NCBI GenBank assembly: GCA_024640305.1
Contig: JAHEFG010000001.1
Coordinates: 139,476 to 203,475 of the forward strand
Reading direction: 5' to 3'
Source: Gammaproteobacteria bacterium
GTDB lineage: Bacteria; Pseudomonadota; Gammaproteobacteria; Steroidobacterales; Woeseiaceae
DNA length: 64,000 bases
Part shown: piece after piece, positions 9,673 through 17,908 of the stretch
How the letters are laid out: the number at the start of each line of letters is the position of its first letter
Position numbering within the stretch: position 1 is the first letter of the stretch
The notes under the pieces: model-generated
Database searches by the model: none
Told to the model about the DNA's origin: nothing
The model's input: the letters and a program-made list of their open reading frames with translations, nothing else
Translations under genes and position numbers: made by a program

Positions 9673-11487
9673 CTAGAGGCCGAGCAACTCATTACGGCGC
9701 GCAGCCAAAGAACGCAAACGCTTCTTGTCCAGCACATCCGAAAATTTTTCTGCGAGAACCTCGTCGGTCAACGCCGTCAGCGCATCTTTCCAGGCATTGG
9801 TCAGGTTCAGCTCTTTGCCCTTGAGGAATTTTGGCCTGCCCTTCCGGTTGACAAACGCCTTGTCATGCCCGACGAGCAGCAGTTGCCAGTTATCCGGACT
9901 GTAACGGATACTTTGTGCATATCGCCCTTCGTTGTAAATCAGGGCATCGAAGACGAACATAGCGCCCCATTGATCGGCCATCGGACAGTTGGCCGAGCCT
10001 CCCCTACCTTTTTCGGCACGTTGTTGTTCGTCGATCGAGCCATACGGAAGAAATTGCAGCGAGCCGGCGTTGCCATCGATCGTACGCAATGCGGTGACGG
10101 GCACCATGTCGAGTTCGAGCAATCGATCAAGACGGTATGCCGCGACTTCCGGGAAGAACCCGCGCGCTGATTGTTTTGCAAAAACTGCCTCGACACCTCG
10201 CGAACCATTACTCACGGTGACCAGCTGCCGTCCCGAATCATCCTCGCGAGTCGAAACGATATCGCCGTTCGCAAGCAGTTGCTCAATGTCTTCTGCAGCA
10301 AGGTAACCGCCCTGACGGCTGCCCACCCTGCGCGGGTGAGGCACGACCGACAACAACTCTTCGCTGTCCTGGTTGATAACGAAAATACGGCCCTGTTCCA
10401 TCACGAGGGCGTTGCCGCTACCGGCATAGTGCTCATTGAGCATACCCGTATCGACCTCGTAAATACGGCCATCGAAACGCTGCATGATGCGCCGCCCCAG
10501 TGTTGGTGTATGACCGATGACCACCCGGTTCGCGCCTATGGCACGCAACGAAGCTTCGAGCCGATCTTCCTCCACTAATTCGTTGCAGGCGACATTGCCG
10601 CGATACCAAAGTGGCCCGTCACCTGCATGAATATTGGACAAGTTGAGGCGCTTGACGGCCGACATGGCATCGACTACACGCGCCTCAGTAGTCAATGGCG
10701 CCAGGTATTTCTCGAGCAACATGGGGTGCTCATAGAAGTTATCGGTCGGCAACAATGCGCCGGCCTCATACAGGATCTCAAGATTGCGCAGGTAGTCGAC
10801 CAACTCCCGCCGTAGCCGACCATTGACGCCGTCAAGCCCGATTTGGCCGATCATTGGCGACACGCCGCCATGGACGAAAGCGGTCTCGTTGATCACAACG
10901 ACCACCGGCTTCTCTGCCAGCCAGCGGCCATACTTGCCATTTGATGAGAATGCACGTCGATGCCCAAAAAAGCCGATGGGGTAGGAACGATCAAAATCAG
11001 CGCGTAGCGCTTTCGTCGGCCCCGCTCCCGCCCTGTTGGCAGCATAAGCTGCGAACCACTTATCGCGATCTTCAGCGAGTTCATCGTCGGCAAATGCCGC
11101 ATATTCTGCTTTCGAGACGTAGCGAAGATCCCCGACGAGATTCATCGCTTCGTGATTTCCGATCAACACGTGCACCATGCCACCGGCGCTTGCCGCCTCG
11201 TTTTCGACGCGCATTAACAAATCCATCGCGGCGCGTGATTCGGGACCACGATCAAGAATATCGCCGACGATTACCAGATGCGTTTTGCCGCCCGACCATG
11301 CCAGCTTGTCATCCAGGACGCCGGCATTCTGCAACGTGGCGACCATCGGACGATAGGCGCCATGAATATCGCTAACGGCTACTACGCGATCAATGTTGTC
11401 AAACTGCCATTGTGAAGCGTTCGCTACCGAGGCAAAAGAAACACAAAAACACAGCGATAAAGTCAACAGGGATGAGAGTCTCTTCAA
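9673..11487 (-). CDS. Secreted PPP-type metallophosphatase with a kinase-like C-terminal domain
   Basis: A 604-residue exported protein with signal peptide at 1-24. Residues 30-330 form a calcineurin-like phosphoesterase with complete metal motifs: DIHG at 40-43, GDILDRG at 75-81 and GNHE at 110-113. The remaining part is different: EVAAYRLDRLLELDMVP at 447-463, FDALIYNEGR at 513-522 and GHDKAF at 540-545 follow the layout of HipA/Fam20-like protein-kinase folds (catalytic loop NxDR, then metal DH or DFG), though the NxDR aspartate reads as NEGR here. The start is a TTG after AAAGGA. The function is unknown; a protein or phospho-sugar phosphatase is plausible. It lies upstream of the purine operon on the same strand but need not be part of it. 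Confidence 0.72.
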   Translation of the reverse strand: MKRLSSLLTLSLCFCVSFASVANASQWQFDNIDRVVAVSDIHGAYRPMVATLQNAGVLDDKLAWSGGKTHLVIVGDILDRGPESRAAMDLLMRVENEAASAGGMVHVLIGNHEAMNLVGDLRYVSKAEYAAFADDELAEDRDKWFAAYAANRAGAGPTKALRADFDRSYPIGFFGHRRAFSSNGKYGRWLAEKPVVVVINETAFVHGGVSPMIGQIGLDGVNGRLRRELVDYLRNLEILYEAGALLPTDNFYEHPMLLEKYLAPLTTEARVVDAMSAVKRLNLSNIHAGDGPLWYRGNVACNELVEEDRLEASLRAIGANRVVIGHTPTLGRRIMQRFDGRIYEVDTGMLNEHYAGSGNALVMEQGRIFVINQDSEELLSVVPHPRRVGSRQGGYLAAEDIEQLLANGDIVSTREDDSGRQLVTVSNGSRGVEAVFAKQSARGFFPEVAAYRLDRLLELDMVPVTALRTIDGNAGSLQFLPYGSIDEQQRAEKGRGGSANCPMADQWGAMFVFDALIYNEGRYAQSIRYSPDNWQLLLVGHDKAFVNRKGRPKFLKGKELNLTNAWKDALTALTDEVLAEKFSDVLDKKRLRSLAARRNELLGL

Positions 11488-11622
11488 AGTGCATGAATCC
11501 TTTTATTGCTCGAACCTGCAGTGTAATCAGAACGCCGCGACGCAGCAATTTGGCCTGCTGCCAGGGCAGAGCGCTGTGCTAGACTCGTAGCGTCTTTGGC
11601 TACCTGCAACGTCGAGGGTTAG

Positions 11623-12693
11623 ATGCTCCGTTTCTGTTGGACTACAGCCGCTATCGTCTTGTTCCTGCCAATGTTTGCAGCATCGGCGCAGGAAAGCGAC
11701 GGGCCCGATCCGTTATTCGCCGACAACGAGATTCTTGACGTCGAGATTGAGGCGCCGTTTGGGCTCCTCACCAGCGAGCGACCGGACGAAGACGAACTTG
11801 CCGGGAAGTTCCGCTACACGGCCGACGACGGCAGCCTTGTTGAATTCGACGTTGCCGTACGTGCACGGGGGCGTCTGCGCCGCACAGAAAATGTGTGTCA
11901 GTTTCCACCTTTGCGCCTGAACTTCAAAAAATCTGACGTTAAGGGTTCACTGCTTGATAAACAGGACCGACTGAAGCTCGTTACTCATTGTCGTGAGCAA
12001 CATCGTTACGAGCAAGCGGTTATTTCAGAGTATCTGGCATATCGAATCTTTAACGTGCTCAGCGACATGAGTTATAGAGTGCGCTTGCTGCGAGCCACTT
12101 ACACGTACACCGACGAAGATCGGCAGGTTCAGAGCTACGCTATTTTTATCGAGCATAAGGATCGGCTTGAAAAACGACTGAACGCCAAGACGTTACAAAT
12201 CGATGACCCGGCCACGGAGAAAATAGAGAAAGCCATGATTCAGGATCTGCGTCGACCTGACTTGAATCTTACGTCGGTGTTCCAGTACCTGATCGGCAAC
12301 ACGGATTTCTCACCGGTCATGGCAGCACCCGGTCAGGACTGTTGTCACAACCAGACGATTTTCGCGTTGGAGGGCGAGCCGAACTACACGGTTCCATATG
12401 ATTTCGACCAGTCCGGCCTGGTCAATGCTCCGTACGCTACGCCGAGTCCGCAGTTTGGACTGCGTACCACTCGCGAACGACTTTATCGGGGCCGATGTGT
12501 AAATAACGGCTATTTGCCCGGCACGCTGCAGCTGTTTAATGACAAGCGCGAAGACATTGAAGCGCTGGTCCACAACCAAGAGGGTCTCACCAAGGGAACG
12601 TCCAGGTTGATGCTGACGTACATCAAACAATTTTACGACACAATCAACAAGCCAAAGCGCCTGGATCGAGAGATCGTCAAGAAGTGTATCTAG
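11623..12693 (+). CDS. Exported protein with CotH/HipA-kinase-like signature, function unknown
   Basis: A 356-residue protein with a clear signal peptide (cleavage near ASA-QE, residue 23). I do not recognise a characterised family with certainty. Residues 76-120 (RARGRLRR, then PPLRLNFKK and DRLKLVTHC) resemble the substrate-side strands of CotH-type proteins. FQYLIGNTD at 220-228 and PYDFDQSGLVN at 258-268 have the spacing of an atypical kinase catalytic loop and metal-binding aspartates. It is divergent from the phosphatase at 9673-11487, which has comparable motifs in its C-terminus, so the two may act on the same surface target. The gap at 11488-11622 between them should hold both promoters. 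Confidence 0.6.
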   Translation: MLRFCWTTAAIVLFLPMFAASAQESDGPDPLFADNEILDVEIEAPFGLLTSERPDEDELAGKFRYTADDGSLVEFDVAVRARGRLRRTENVCQFPPLRLNFKKSDVKGSLLDKQDRLKLVTHCREQHRYEQAVISEYLAYRIFNVLSDMSYRVRLLRATYTYTDEDRQVQSYAIFIEHKDRLEKRLNAKTLQIDDPATEKIEKAMIQDLRRPDLNLTSVFQYLIGNTDFSPVMAAPGQDCCHNQTIFALEGEPNYTVPYDFDQSGLVNAPYATPSPQFGLRTTRERLYRGRCVNNGYLPGTLQLFNDKREDIEALVHNQEGLTKGTSRLMLTYIKQFYDTINKPKRLDREIVKKCI

Positions 12694-13714
12694 GCGCGTC
12701 CTCGGCATTCGAAGCCAACATCCAGTCAACGACGATCTTCGCCACTCGCGGGTGAATGTAGTAACCAACTGAACTGTGCGGATTGGACTTGCCGTAGCGT
12801 ACGGCAAGGTTGTAGACATGATGATCGTGTACCGCACTTACGACGCGCTGATGCATCATCTTTTTGAAGTCATCGGCGAGAGTATTGTCATGACACAGAT
12901 AGTCATCCTCAGCTGCCACGTTGTGCCACGTTATGACATTAGTCGGAAATCGCTCGCCCACACTACGCTTGGCACCCATTAAGCGCTTGCGAATATGCGT
13001 ATCTCCCAACGGTGCACCCAGCGTTAGCCAGGTGTCTATTTTTGCGCCACCGTATTGATCTTTGAATTCCAGTTCATGGGACAGTTGCCACAACACCTCA
13101 TATGCGACGATACAACCCAGGCCATGTGTCATCAGCAAAACCTGGTCGCCCCTGTCAAGCATCTTGCATAGCTTGGTACGCACACGCTCTCGCACTCTTT
13201 GTGCGTAATCAGTCTTGCCGGCCAGGTACTCTGCGCAGTCTTTGGATACGCAGCGAACCAGCGGCATTGTCAAGCCAAGCGCACCCAGAACGGGCGCGGC
13301 GACATCAGCAGCAAATTCGCGCAACGCAGATTTGCCGGGGAGACGATCGTACTGCCGAATGCCGAAGCGTTTGCGGGCCGGAATCGCTTTGAGGTCGCTC
13401 AATGCATTATTTCGATCGCCCAGATCGAGCTTTTCGTCGTAGTGTTTGCCGGGCGACTCCAGCAATTCGTTTGTCAGGTCACCGTAATAGGCCAGATCTT
13501 TGAGGACGATGTCGAACGCGTCCACGTGATCCGCGTAATCACGTTGAATCCCATACCTCAACGCCGCCAGCGATATCTCCGCGAGAGCTTGCTCCGCCGG
13601 CTTAAAGTCCCTGCCATGTACCAGCAGTATGCTGCGGGCTCCGCCGCCGCTGTCGTTTCCAGATCCCATCAGTGGTTCAGCCGCCGCGTCATTCGTAGTC
13701 GTCCTCACCAGCAT
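12677..13714 (-). CDS. Alpha/beta-hydrolase-like protein lacking the nucleophile serine
   Basis: A 345-residue soluble protein with a fold typical of lipase-like hydrolases: the oxyanion-strand motif LLVHGRDFKP begins at residue 30 and the nucleophile elbow region VLLMTHGLGCIVAYE begins at 192. In active relatives the elbow reads GxSxG or HSMG; here Gly198 (codon GGC) replaces serine, so ordinary ester hydrolysis is unlikely. The 3' end overlaps the convergent gene ending at 12693 by 17 bases. The frame opens at 13714, inside the upstream membrane-protein gene; an internal ATG at 13669 avoids this overlap. The role is unknown. Confidence 0.62.
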   Translation of the reverse strand: MLVRTTTNDAAAEPLMGSGNDSGGGARSILLVHGRDFKPAEQALAEISLAALRYGIQRDYADHVDAFDIVLKDLAYYGDLTNELLESPGKHYDEKLDLGDRNNALSDLKAIPARKRFGIRQYDRLPGKSALREFAADVAAPVLGALGLTMPLVRCVSKDCAEYLAGKTDYAQRVRERVRTKLCKMLDRGDQVLLMTHGLGCIVAYEVLWQLSHELEFKDQYGGAKIDTWLTLGAPLGDTHIRKRLMGAKRSVGERFPTNVITWHNVAAEDDYLCHDNTLADDFKKMMHQRVVSAVHDHHVYNLAVRYGKSNPHSSVGYYIHPRVAKIVVDWMLASNAEDAPRYTS

Positions 13715-14339
13715 CCCGACGCGTCAGCATTGTCAGAAATGGCCCGGACAGGGTTTTGCCGTATTCCAGCTTCCAGATAAACAGCGTAGCGAAGACGAAC
13801 GCGCCTGAAATAACCGTTGCGACCCCCAGGGCGCCGATGCCGGATCCGAGTCCGATAGCGATTGCGACGAATATGTACATGGCGTCCGAAGGTTGCGCAA
13901 GCGAAAAGCGAAAACGTACGGCTGCGACAACGCCGGCAAGACTAAATGCCAGTGCCAGGCTATTGAGTACGATCATCGAGATGCCGGTCACCACAACCGG
14001 AAGAATCATAATGGTCTGCAGAAACGACTGGTCGATTCGCCGCACGCGGCTCGTTATGAAGTAAGCCCACGAGATTGGCACTGTCAGTATCAGCGCCCCG
14101 ACGCTCGCGAAGGCCAGACGAATAGGACCGTGTGAAGCAAGAACCGTATCCTGAACGCTGGAATAGATAGGCTCGAAGGTATCGGCATCCGACGCCGCCA
14201 GATCGCTGACACCACCAATTGGAAAATACTGGTTGAGTATCGGAAAGCGCGCCAACGCATACAACATCCCACCTACCCAAAAAGCGTAGTACAGGATGAT
14301 CAGGGTCAACGGTATGAGTAATCCGCCTGATTTTCGCAT
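13689..14339 (-). CDS. DUF4956-family membrane protein
   Basis: A 216-residue inner-membrane protein with four or so hydrophobic segments. The last two-thirds carry the family pattern VAAVRFRFSL, then DAMYIFVAIAIGLGSGIG. The family function is not established, but from memory such genes are often found with CotH and VTC (polyphosphate polymerase) genes, which agrees with the CotH-like gene about 1 kb away. I chose the ATG at 14339 (MRKSGG), preceded by GGAGG at good spacing, over a TTG at 14393. It ends in a charged tail and overlaps the next gene by up to 26 bases. Confidence 0.72.
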   Translation of the reverse strand: MRKSGGLLIPLTLIILYYAFWVGGMLYALARFPILNQYFPIGGVSDLAASDADTFEPIYSSVQDTVLASHGPIRLAFASVGALILTVPISWAYFITSRVRRIDQSFLQTIMILPVVVTGISMIVLNSLALAFSLAGVVAAVRFRFSLAQPSDAMYIFVAIAIGLGSGIGALGVATVISGAFVFATLFIWKLEYGKTLSGPFLTMLTRRDAGEDDYE

Positions 14340-14459
14340 TGCGCGCCTCCGTCCGTGATGCGACACGATACCGTCCGATATTGAGGACAGCAAATGTTCG
14401 GCAAGCTGTGAGCGTCGATGGTAGTCTATGCGCCGATTTTGGCCGGCTCAATAAGAATT

Positions 14460-15437
14460 ATGAAACAACCTGTGCAACTACTGGGAATCAGCAACGCTAT
14501 TGTTGATGTGCTGGCGCATATCGACGACAACTTCCTGCAGAAAATCGACGCTGTTCCGGGGTCAATGACGCTGATCGACCAAAAGCGAGCGCACGAGATC
14601 TACTCAATGATGGGTCCTGCGACAGAGATGTCGGGTGGGTCTGTCGCCAATACCGTGGCTGGCTTCGCCAATCTGGGCGGGTCGGCAGCTTATATCGGCC
14701 GCGTCAAGAAGGATCAACTGGGCTCGATTTTTAACCATGACATGCGCTCGCTCGGCATCGATATTCGGCTTGAGCCCGGATCTGACGGAGCGCCGACTGC
14801 CCGCAGTCATATTTTGATCAGCGCAGACGGGCAGCGAACAATGCAGACTTACCTCGGTGCCTGCATGGAATTAGCGGTCAGCGACATTACTCCCGAGACT
14901 TTTGGTGCGCCGAAGGCCGTGCTGCTTGAAGGTTACGTCTGGGATCTGCCTGAAGGCCCCGCGCTCGCGAGAAAAGCAATCGATATCGCCGGCAGCATCG
15001 GTACGACTGTCGTGCTATCGCTGTCTGACTCTTTTTGTGTTGAACGACATCGCGAATCTTTCGAAGAGGCCGTTCGTAATGGCGTCGACATTATCGTGGC
15101 TGACGACGATGAAGTGAATGCGCTGATGCAGACAGATAATTTTGACGACACACTTGAGGCGCTCGAAAAATACGACAACTTGTTCGTGATAACGCGCTCG
15201 GAACTCGGCTCTGTGGTCGTGCATGGCGATGAAAAAATCGAGCAACCCGCATCCGCCGTGGACGCTGTTATTGACACCACCGGAGCTGGCGACGCCTACT
15301 GTGCCGGGTTCCTGTTCGGTTGGGTCAACGGCCATTCTCTTGCCGAATGCGCAAAGATTGGCACGTTTTGCGGAACGACCGTTATTCAGCAGGTCGGCGC
15401 GCGTATCGAACCAGGTCTGCTCGACGATTACGACTGA
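14460..15437 (+). CDS. PfkB-family sugar/nucleoside kinase, adenosine-kinase-like
   Basis: A 325-residue ribokinase-fold enzyme. The N-terminus GISNAIVDVLAHID matches the adenosine kinase-like branch, GGSVANTVAGFANLGG is the sugar-contact region, and DTTGAGDAYCAGF at 272-284 holds the catalytic base Asp278 and anion hole. It would phosphorylate adenosine, another nucleoside, or ribose/deoxyribose. In front of a sugar-phosphate BMC operon, an activity giving (deoxy)ribose 5-phosphate would be attractive, but that is inference. I use the ATG at 14460; the frame is open 14 codons further upstream. It converges with and overlaps the PQQ dehydrogenase gene by ten bases. Confidence 0.85.
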   Translation: MKQPVQLLGISNAIVDVLAHIDDNFLQKIDAVPGSMTLIDQKRAHEIYSMMGPATEMSGGSVANTVAGFANLGGSAAYIGRVKKDQLGSIFNHDMRSLGIDIRLEPGSDGAPTARSHILISADGQRTMQTYLGACMELAVSDITPETFGAPKAVLLEGYVWDLPEGPALARKAIDIAGSIGTTVVLSLSDSFCVERHRESFEEAVRNGVDIIVADDDEVNALMQTDNFDDTLEALEKYDNLFVITRSELGSVVVHGDEKIEQPASAVDAVIDTTGAGDAYCAGFLFGWVNGHSLAECAKIGTFCGTTVIQQVGARIEPGLLDDYD

Positions 15438-17425
15438 GGCAACGCGAAAGCAATCAGTTTGTCGTCCATAGGCACACCCGATCGCGAGCTCCCACCTGCG
15501 TAAATAACGACGTACTGCCGCCCCTTCCAGACGTACGTCATCGGTGTCGCATTTCCGGTAGTTGGCAAGCGGCCACGCCAAAGCTCCTCGCCCGTCGCCG
15601 TGCTCAGGGCGCGCAGGTAATAGTCCATCGTCGATGCGATAAAGATGACATCCCCGGAGGTTGCAATCGGCCCGCCGAAAGTTGGCGTGCCGACTTCGAG
15701 CGACAAACCGGCCATATCTTTCAATGTGCCGAGTGCACGACGCCAAACGATGTCGCCTGTAGCGAGGTCGACTGCCGCAATGATCCCCCATGGCGGCGGA
15801 TTGCAGGGTAGCTTGAGCGGAGATAACACCACTCCCCGCCTCGCGCCGAACGGCGCGCCATGCATCGGCGCTACGTCCTGATCGTGGAATACTTCCCGCG
15901 CCGCGCCAACCTCATCGCTCGGTATCAGGGCAATTTCGTGCACCAGGCTGGACATGTTGATGATCAGCAAATTGCGCCGCGGATCGTACGCCGCACCACC
16001 CCAATTCGCACCACCGCCGGTGAACGGATAGAACATCGTCCCCTCCACGCTGGGTGGCGTGAACAGACCTTCGGCGCGCAACTCGCCCAGGCGCTTTTCG
16101 CAGGCTCGCTTATCGAACCACGTTAGCCCGAATGCATCACCCGGATTGATGCGGCTTGGCACAAGCTGTGGCGGCGCATCAGGTATGGGCTGAGTCGGAG
16201 ACAGCGGTTCACCTTCTATGTCTGTCCCGGGTATCGGCACCTCTGAGACCGGGAGAAACGGCTCGCCCGTGTCGCGGTCGAGCACGAACACATGACCGGT
16301 TTTGGTGACTTGCGCGACAACATCATGCGCCGCGCCGTTGCGCCATACCGCGTAAAGGCCCGGTTGCGCCGGTAGGTCGTAGTCCCAGACGTCGTGGTGC
16401 ACGATCTGGTAAGCCCAATTGACAGCGCCGTCCGCAACATTCAGCGCCACCACCGAATTGGCATGCCGATTATCGCCAGGGCGCAAGCCGCCGTAGAAAT
16501 CCGGGCTCGGGCTCGAGGTGGGGACGAAAATCAAGCCGCGCTCAGGATCGGCTGACATCGGCGCCCATGCGTTAGCGTGGCCCTCCACGGGTGGCTCGTC
16601 ACCTTGCCAATCCGCGTTGCCTGCAGTCCTCGGGATTGGGTCGAAGTCCCACTTCGGTTCACCGGTCCGTACATCGAAAGCTCGCACGGTACCGTGTGGC
16701 GCGGCAACCCGAACGTTATCGGAAATTGCAGACCCGACGATCACCGTGTCTTCGATAACAACGGGCGGCGAGGTTATTTGAAACTCTCCAGGCCAAACCA
16801 GCTCCATGCCGACATCGAGCACAACCTGCCCTTGTGCCCCGAAATCGGGACATGATTTTCCGCTGTGCGCATCAATCGCGACCAGGCGACCGTCATTACT
16901 GCCCATTAGAATTCGCGGCGAGCATTCTGCGCCCGGGTCATCATCCCGCCACTGCGCCACACCGCGGCAAACGAACTGGTTTCCCGGGTGTTGGTCCAGA
17001 TCGATGTTGGCGTCGAACCGCCAAAGTTGCTCGCCGCTGGCAGGATCGAGTGCGATCACGTCATTGAAGGGCGTGCAGAAAACCAGGGCCTCATCGACCA
17101 GGATCGGAGTGCCCTCGGCAATGCTGCCCCCGATCGCGCCCGGTTTATTCGCCAGATCACCGGTGCTGAAAACCCAGGCCATTTCCAGCTCACTGACATT
17201 TGTAGTGTTTATCTGCTCGGCCGAGCTGTAGCGGTGACCGCCCGCATCATTGCCGTAGTTAGGCCAACCCGGCCCGGGCAAGTTGGATTGGCCGCCGTGC
17301 ATCGACGCCTCGCCCACCACGTCTAAAGAATGCGCACCACCCAGGTAGCGATAGCCGCTGCCGCCCCCTATAAGTAATAACAGCAGCAGCGCGGCCAGCA
17401 ACACTAAAACCCGCAAATACTTCAT
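15428..17425 (-). CDS. PQQ-dependent membrane-anchored dehydrogenase (glucose-dehydrogenase-like)
   Basis: A 665-residue quinoprotein with one N-terminal membrane anchor (LVLLAALLLLLLIGG) and a periplasmic eight-bladed propeller. Typical motifs are WPNYGNDAGGHRYS near 60, ALDPASGEQLWRFD, VSALGHTAP-like blade repeats ending in GxxxW, and WKGRQYVVIYAGG near the C-terminus. Such enzymes oxidise aldoses or alcohols in the periplasm and reduce ubiquinone. I cannot fix the substrate; free ribose or deoxyribose is possible in this setting but unproven. The ATG at 17425 has AAGGAAAG upstream. It is divergent from the BMC operon, sharing the 17426-17560 gap. Confidence 0.85.
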   Translation of the reverse strand: MKYLRVLVLLAALLLLLLIGGGSGYRYLGGAHSLDVVGEASMHGGQSNLPGPGWPNYGNDAGGHRYSSAEQINTTNVSELEMAWVFSTGDLANKPGAIGGSIAEGTPILVDEALVFCTPFNDVIALDPASGEQLWRFDANIDLDQHPGNQFVCRGVAQWRDDDPGAECSPRILMGSNDGRLVAIDAHSGKSCPDFGAQGQVVLDVGMELVWPGEFQITSPPVVIEDTVIVGSAISDNVRVAAPHGTVRAFDVRTGEPKWDFDPIPRTAGNADWQGDEPPVEGHANAWAPMSADPERGLIFVPTSSPSPDFYGGLRPGDNRHANSVVALNVADGAVNWAYQIVHHDVWDYDLPAQPGLYAVWRNGAAHDVVAQVTKTGHVFVLDRDTGEPFLPVSEVPIPGTDIEGEPLSPTQPIPDAPPQLVPSRINPGDAFGLTWFDKRACEKRLGELRAEGLFTPPSVEGTMFYPFTGGGANWGGAAYDPRRNLLIINMSSLVHEIALIPSDEVGAAREVFHDQDVAPMHGAPFGARRGVVLSPLKLPCNPPPWGIIAAVDLATGDIVWRRALGTLKDMAGLSLEVGTPTFGGPIATSGDVIFIASTMDYYLRALSTATGEELWRGRLPTTGNATPMTYVWKGRQYVVIYAGGSSRSGVPMDDKLIAFALPQS

Positions 17426-17506
17426 TTTATAAAGCTTTCCTTCAATTCCCAGCATAATGACACTTCAGCGTGCAAAGTTTATCCCCGTTCCGGTGCCAAC
17501 CAGGGC

Positions 17507-17536
17507 TTGACACAAGCCACTTGAACGGCGGATACT
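17507..17536 (+). promoter_or_regulatory. Candidate sigma-70 promoter of the microcompartment operon
   Basis: TTGACA (17507-17512), a perfect -35 hexamer, is followed after 18 bases by GATACT (17531-17536), a four-of-six match to the -10 consensus. Transcription would begin near 17543, a short distance before the GTG start of the regulator at 17561. This is the only good promoter-like pair I see before the operon. It is inferred from sequence only. Confidence 0.5.
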
Positions 17537-17560
17537 TCGCAAAATAAAGTTAATTGAACC

Positions 17561-17908
17561 GTGAATCTACACTTCGACGAAATGATCAGCGCACCCTGTC
17601 GCCTAGGCATCCTGGCCACGCTCGTGCCGGGCGCGTCTATCTCCTTTACCGACATGAAAGCAAAAACCAGCCTGTCCGATGGCAACCTTCACGTGCAAAC
17701 GCGCAAGCTTGCTGACGTAGGTTACATCGAAATAGGCAAGGGAAAAAAGGGGCGGCGCACAGTCACTGAGTTTCGCATCACTGAGCTCGGGCTTGAGCGC
17801 CTCCGGCTTTACGTTATGAAGTTACAGGCGGTTCTGGATGCCGGACCAGGCGCGACTCCTGCGGTTCAGCGTTCGGAGCAGCGAGATGATGCGGCGGTAT
17901 GGTCATGA
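17561..17908 (+). CDS. Small winged-helix transcriptional regulator, first gene of the BMC operon
   Basis: A 115-residue MarR/ArsR-like winged helix of the HTH_34 type. The helices run from [13 protein letters not shown] (recognition-domain entry) through [23 protein letters not shown], and the wing is [20 protein letters not shown]. This family usually acts as a small dimeric repressor without a large ligand domain. The GTG at 17561 gives the full helix 1; an ATG at 17582 is an alternative. Its stop overlaps the next ATG (ATGA at 17905-17908), so it is translationally coupled to the enzyme gene. It probably controls this operon; the ligand is unknown. Confidence 0.8.
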   Translation: MNLHFDEMISAPCRLGILATLVPGASISFTDMKAKTSLSDGNLHVQTRKLADVGYIEIGKGKKGRRTVTEFRITELGLERLRLYVMKLQAVLDAGPGATPAVQRSEQRDDAAVWS

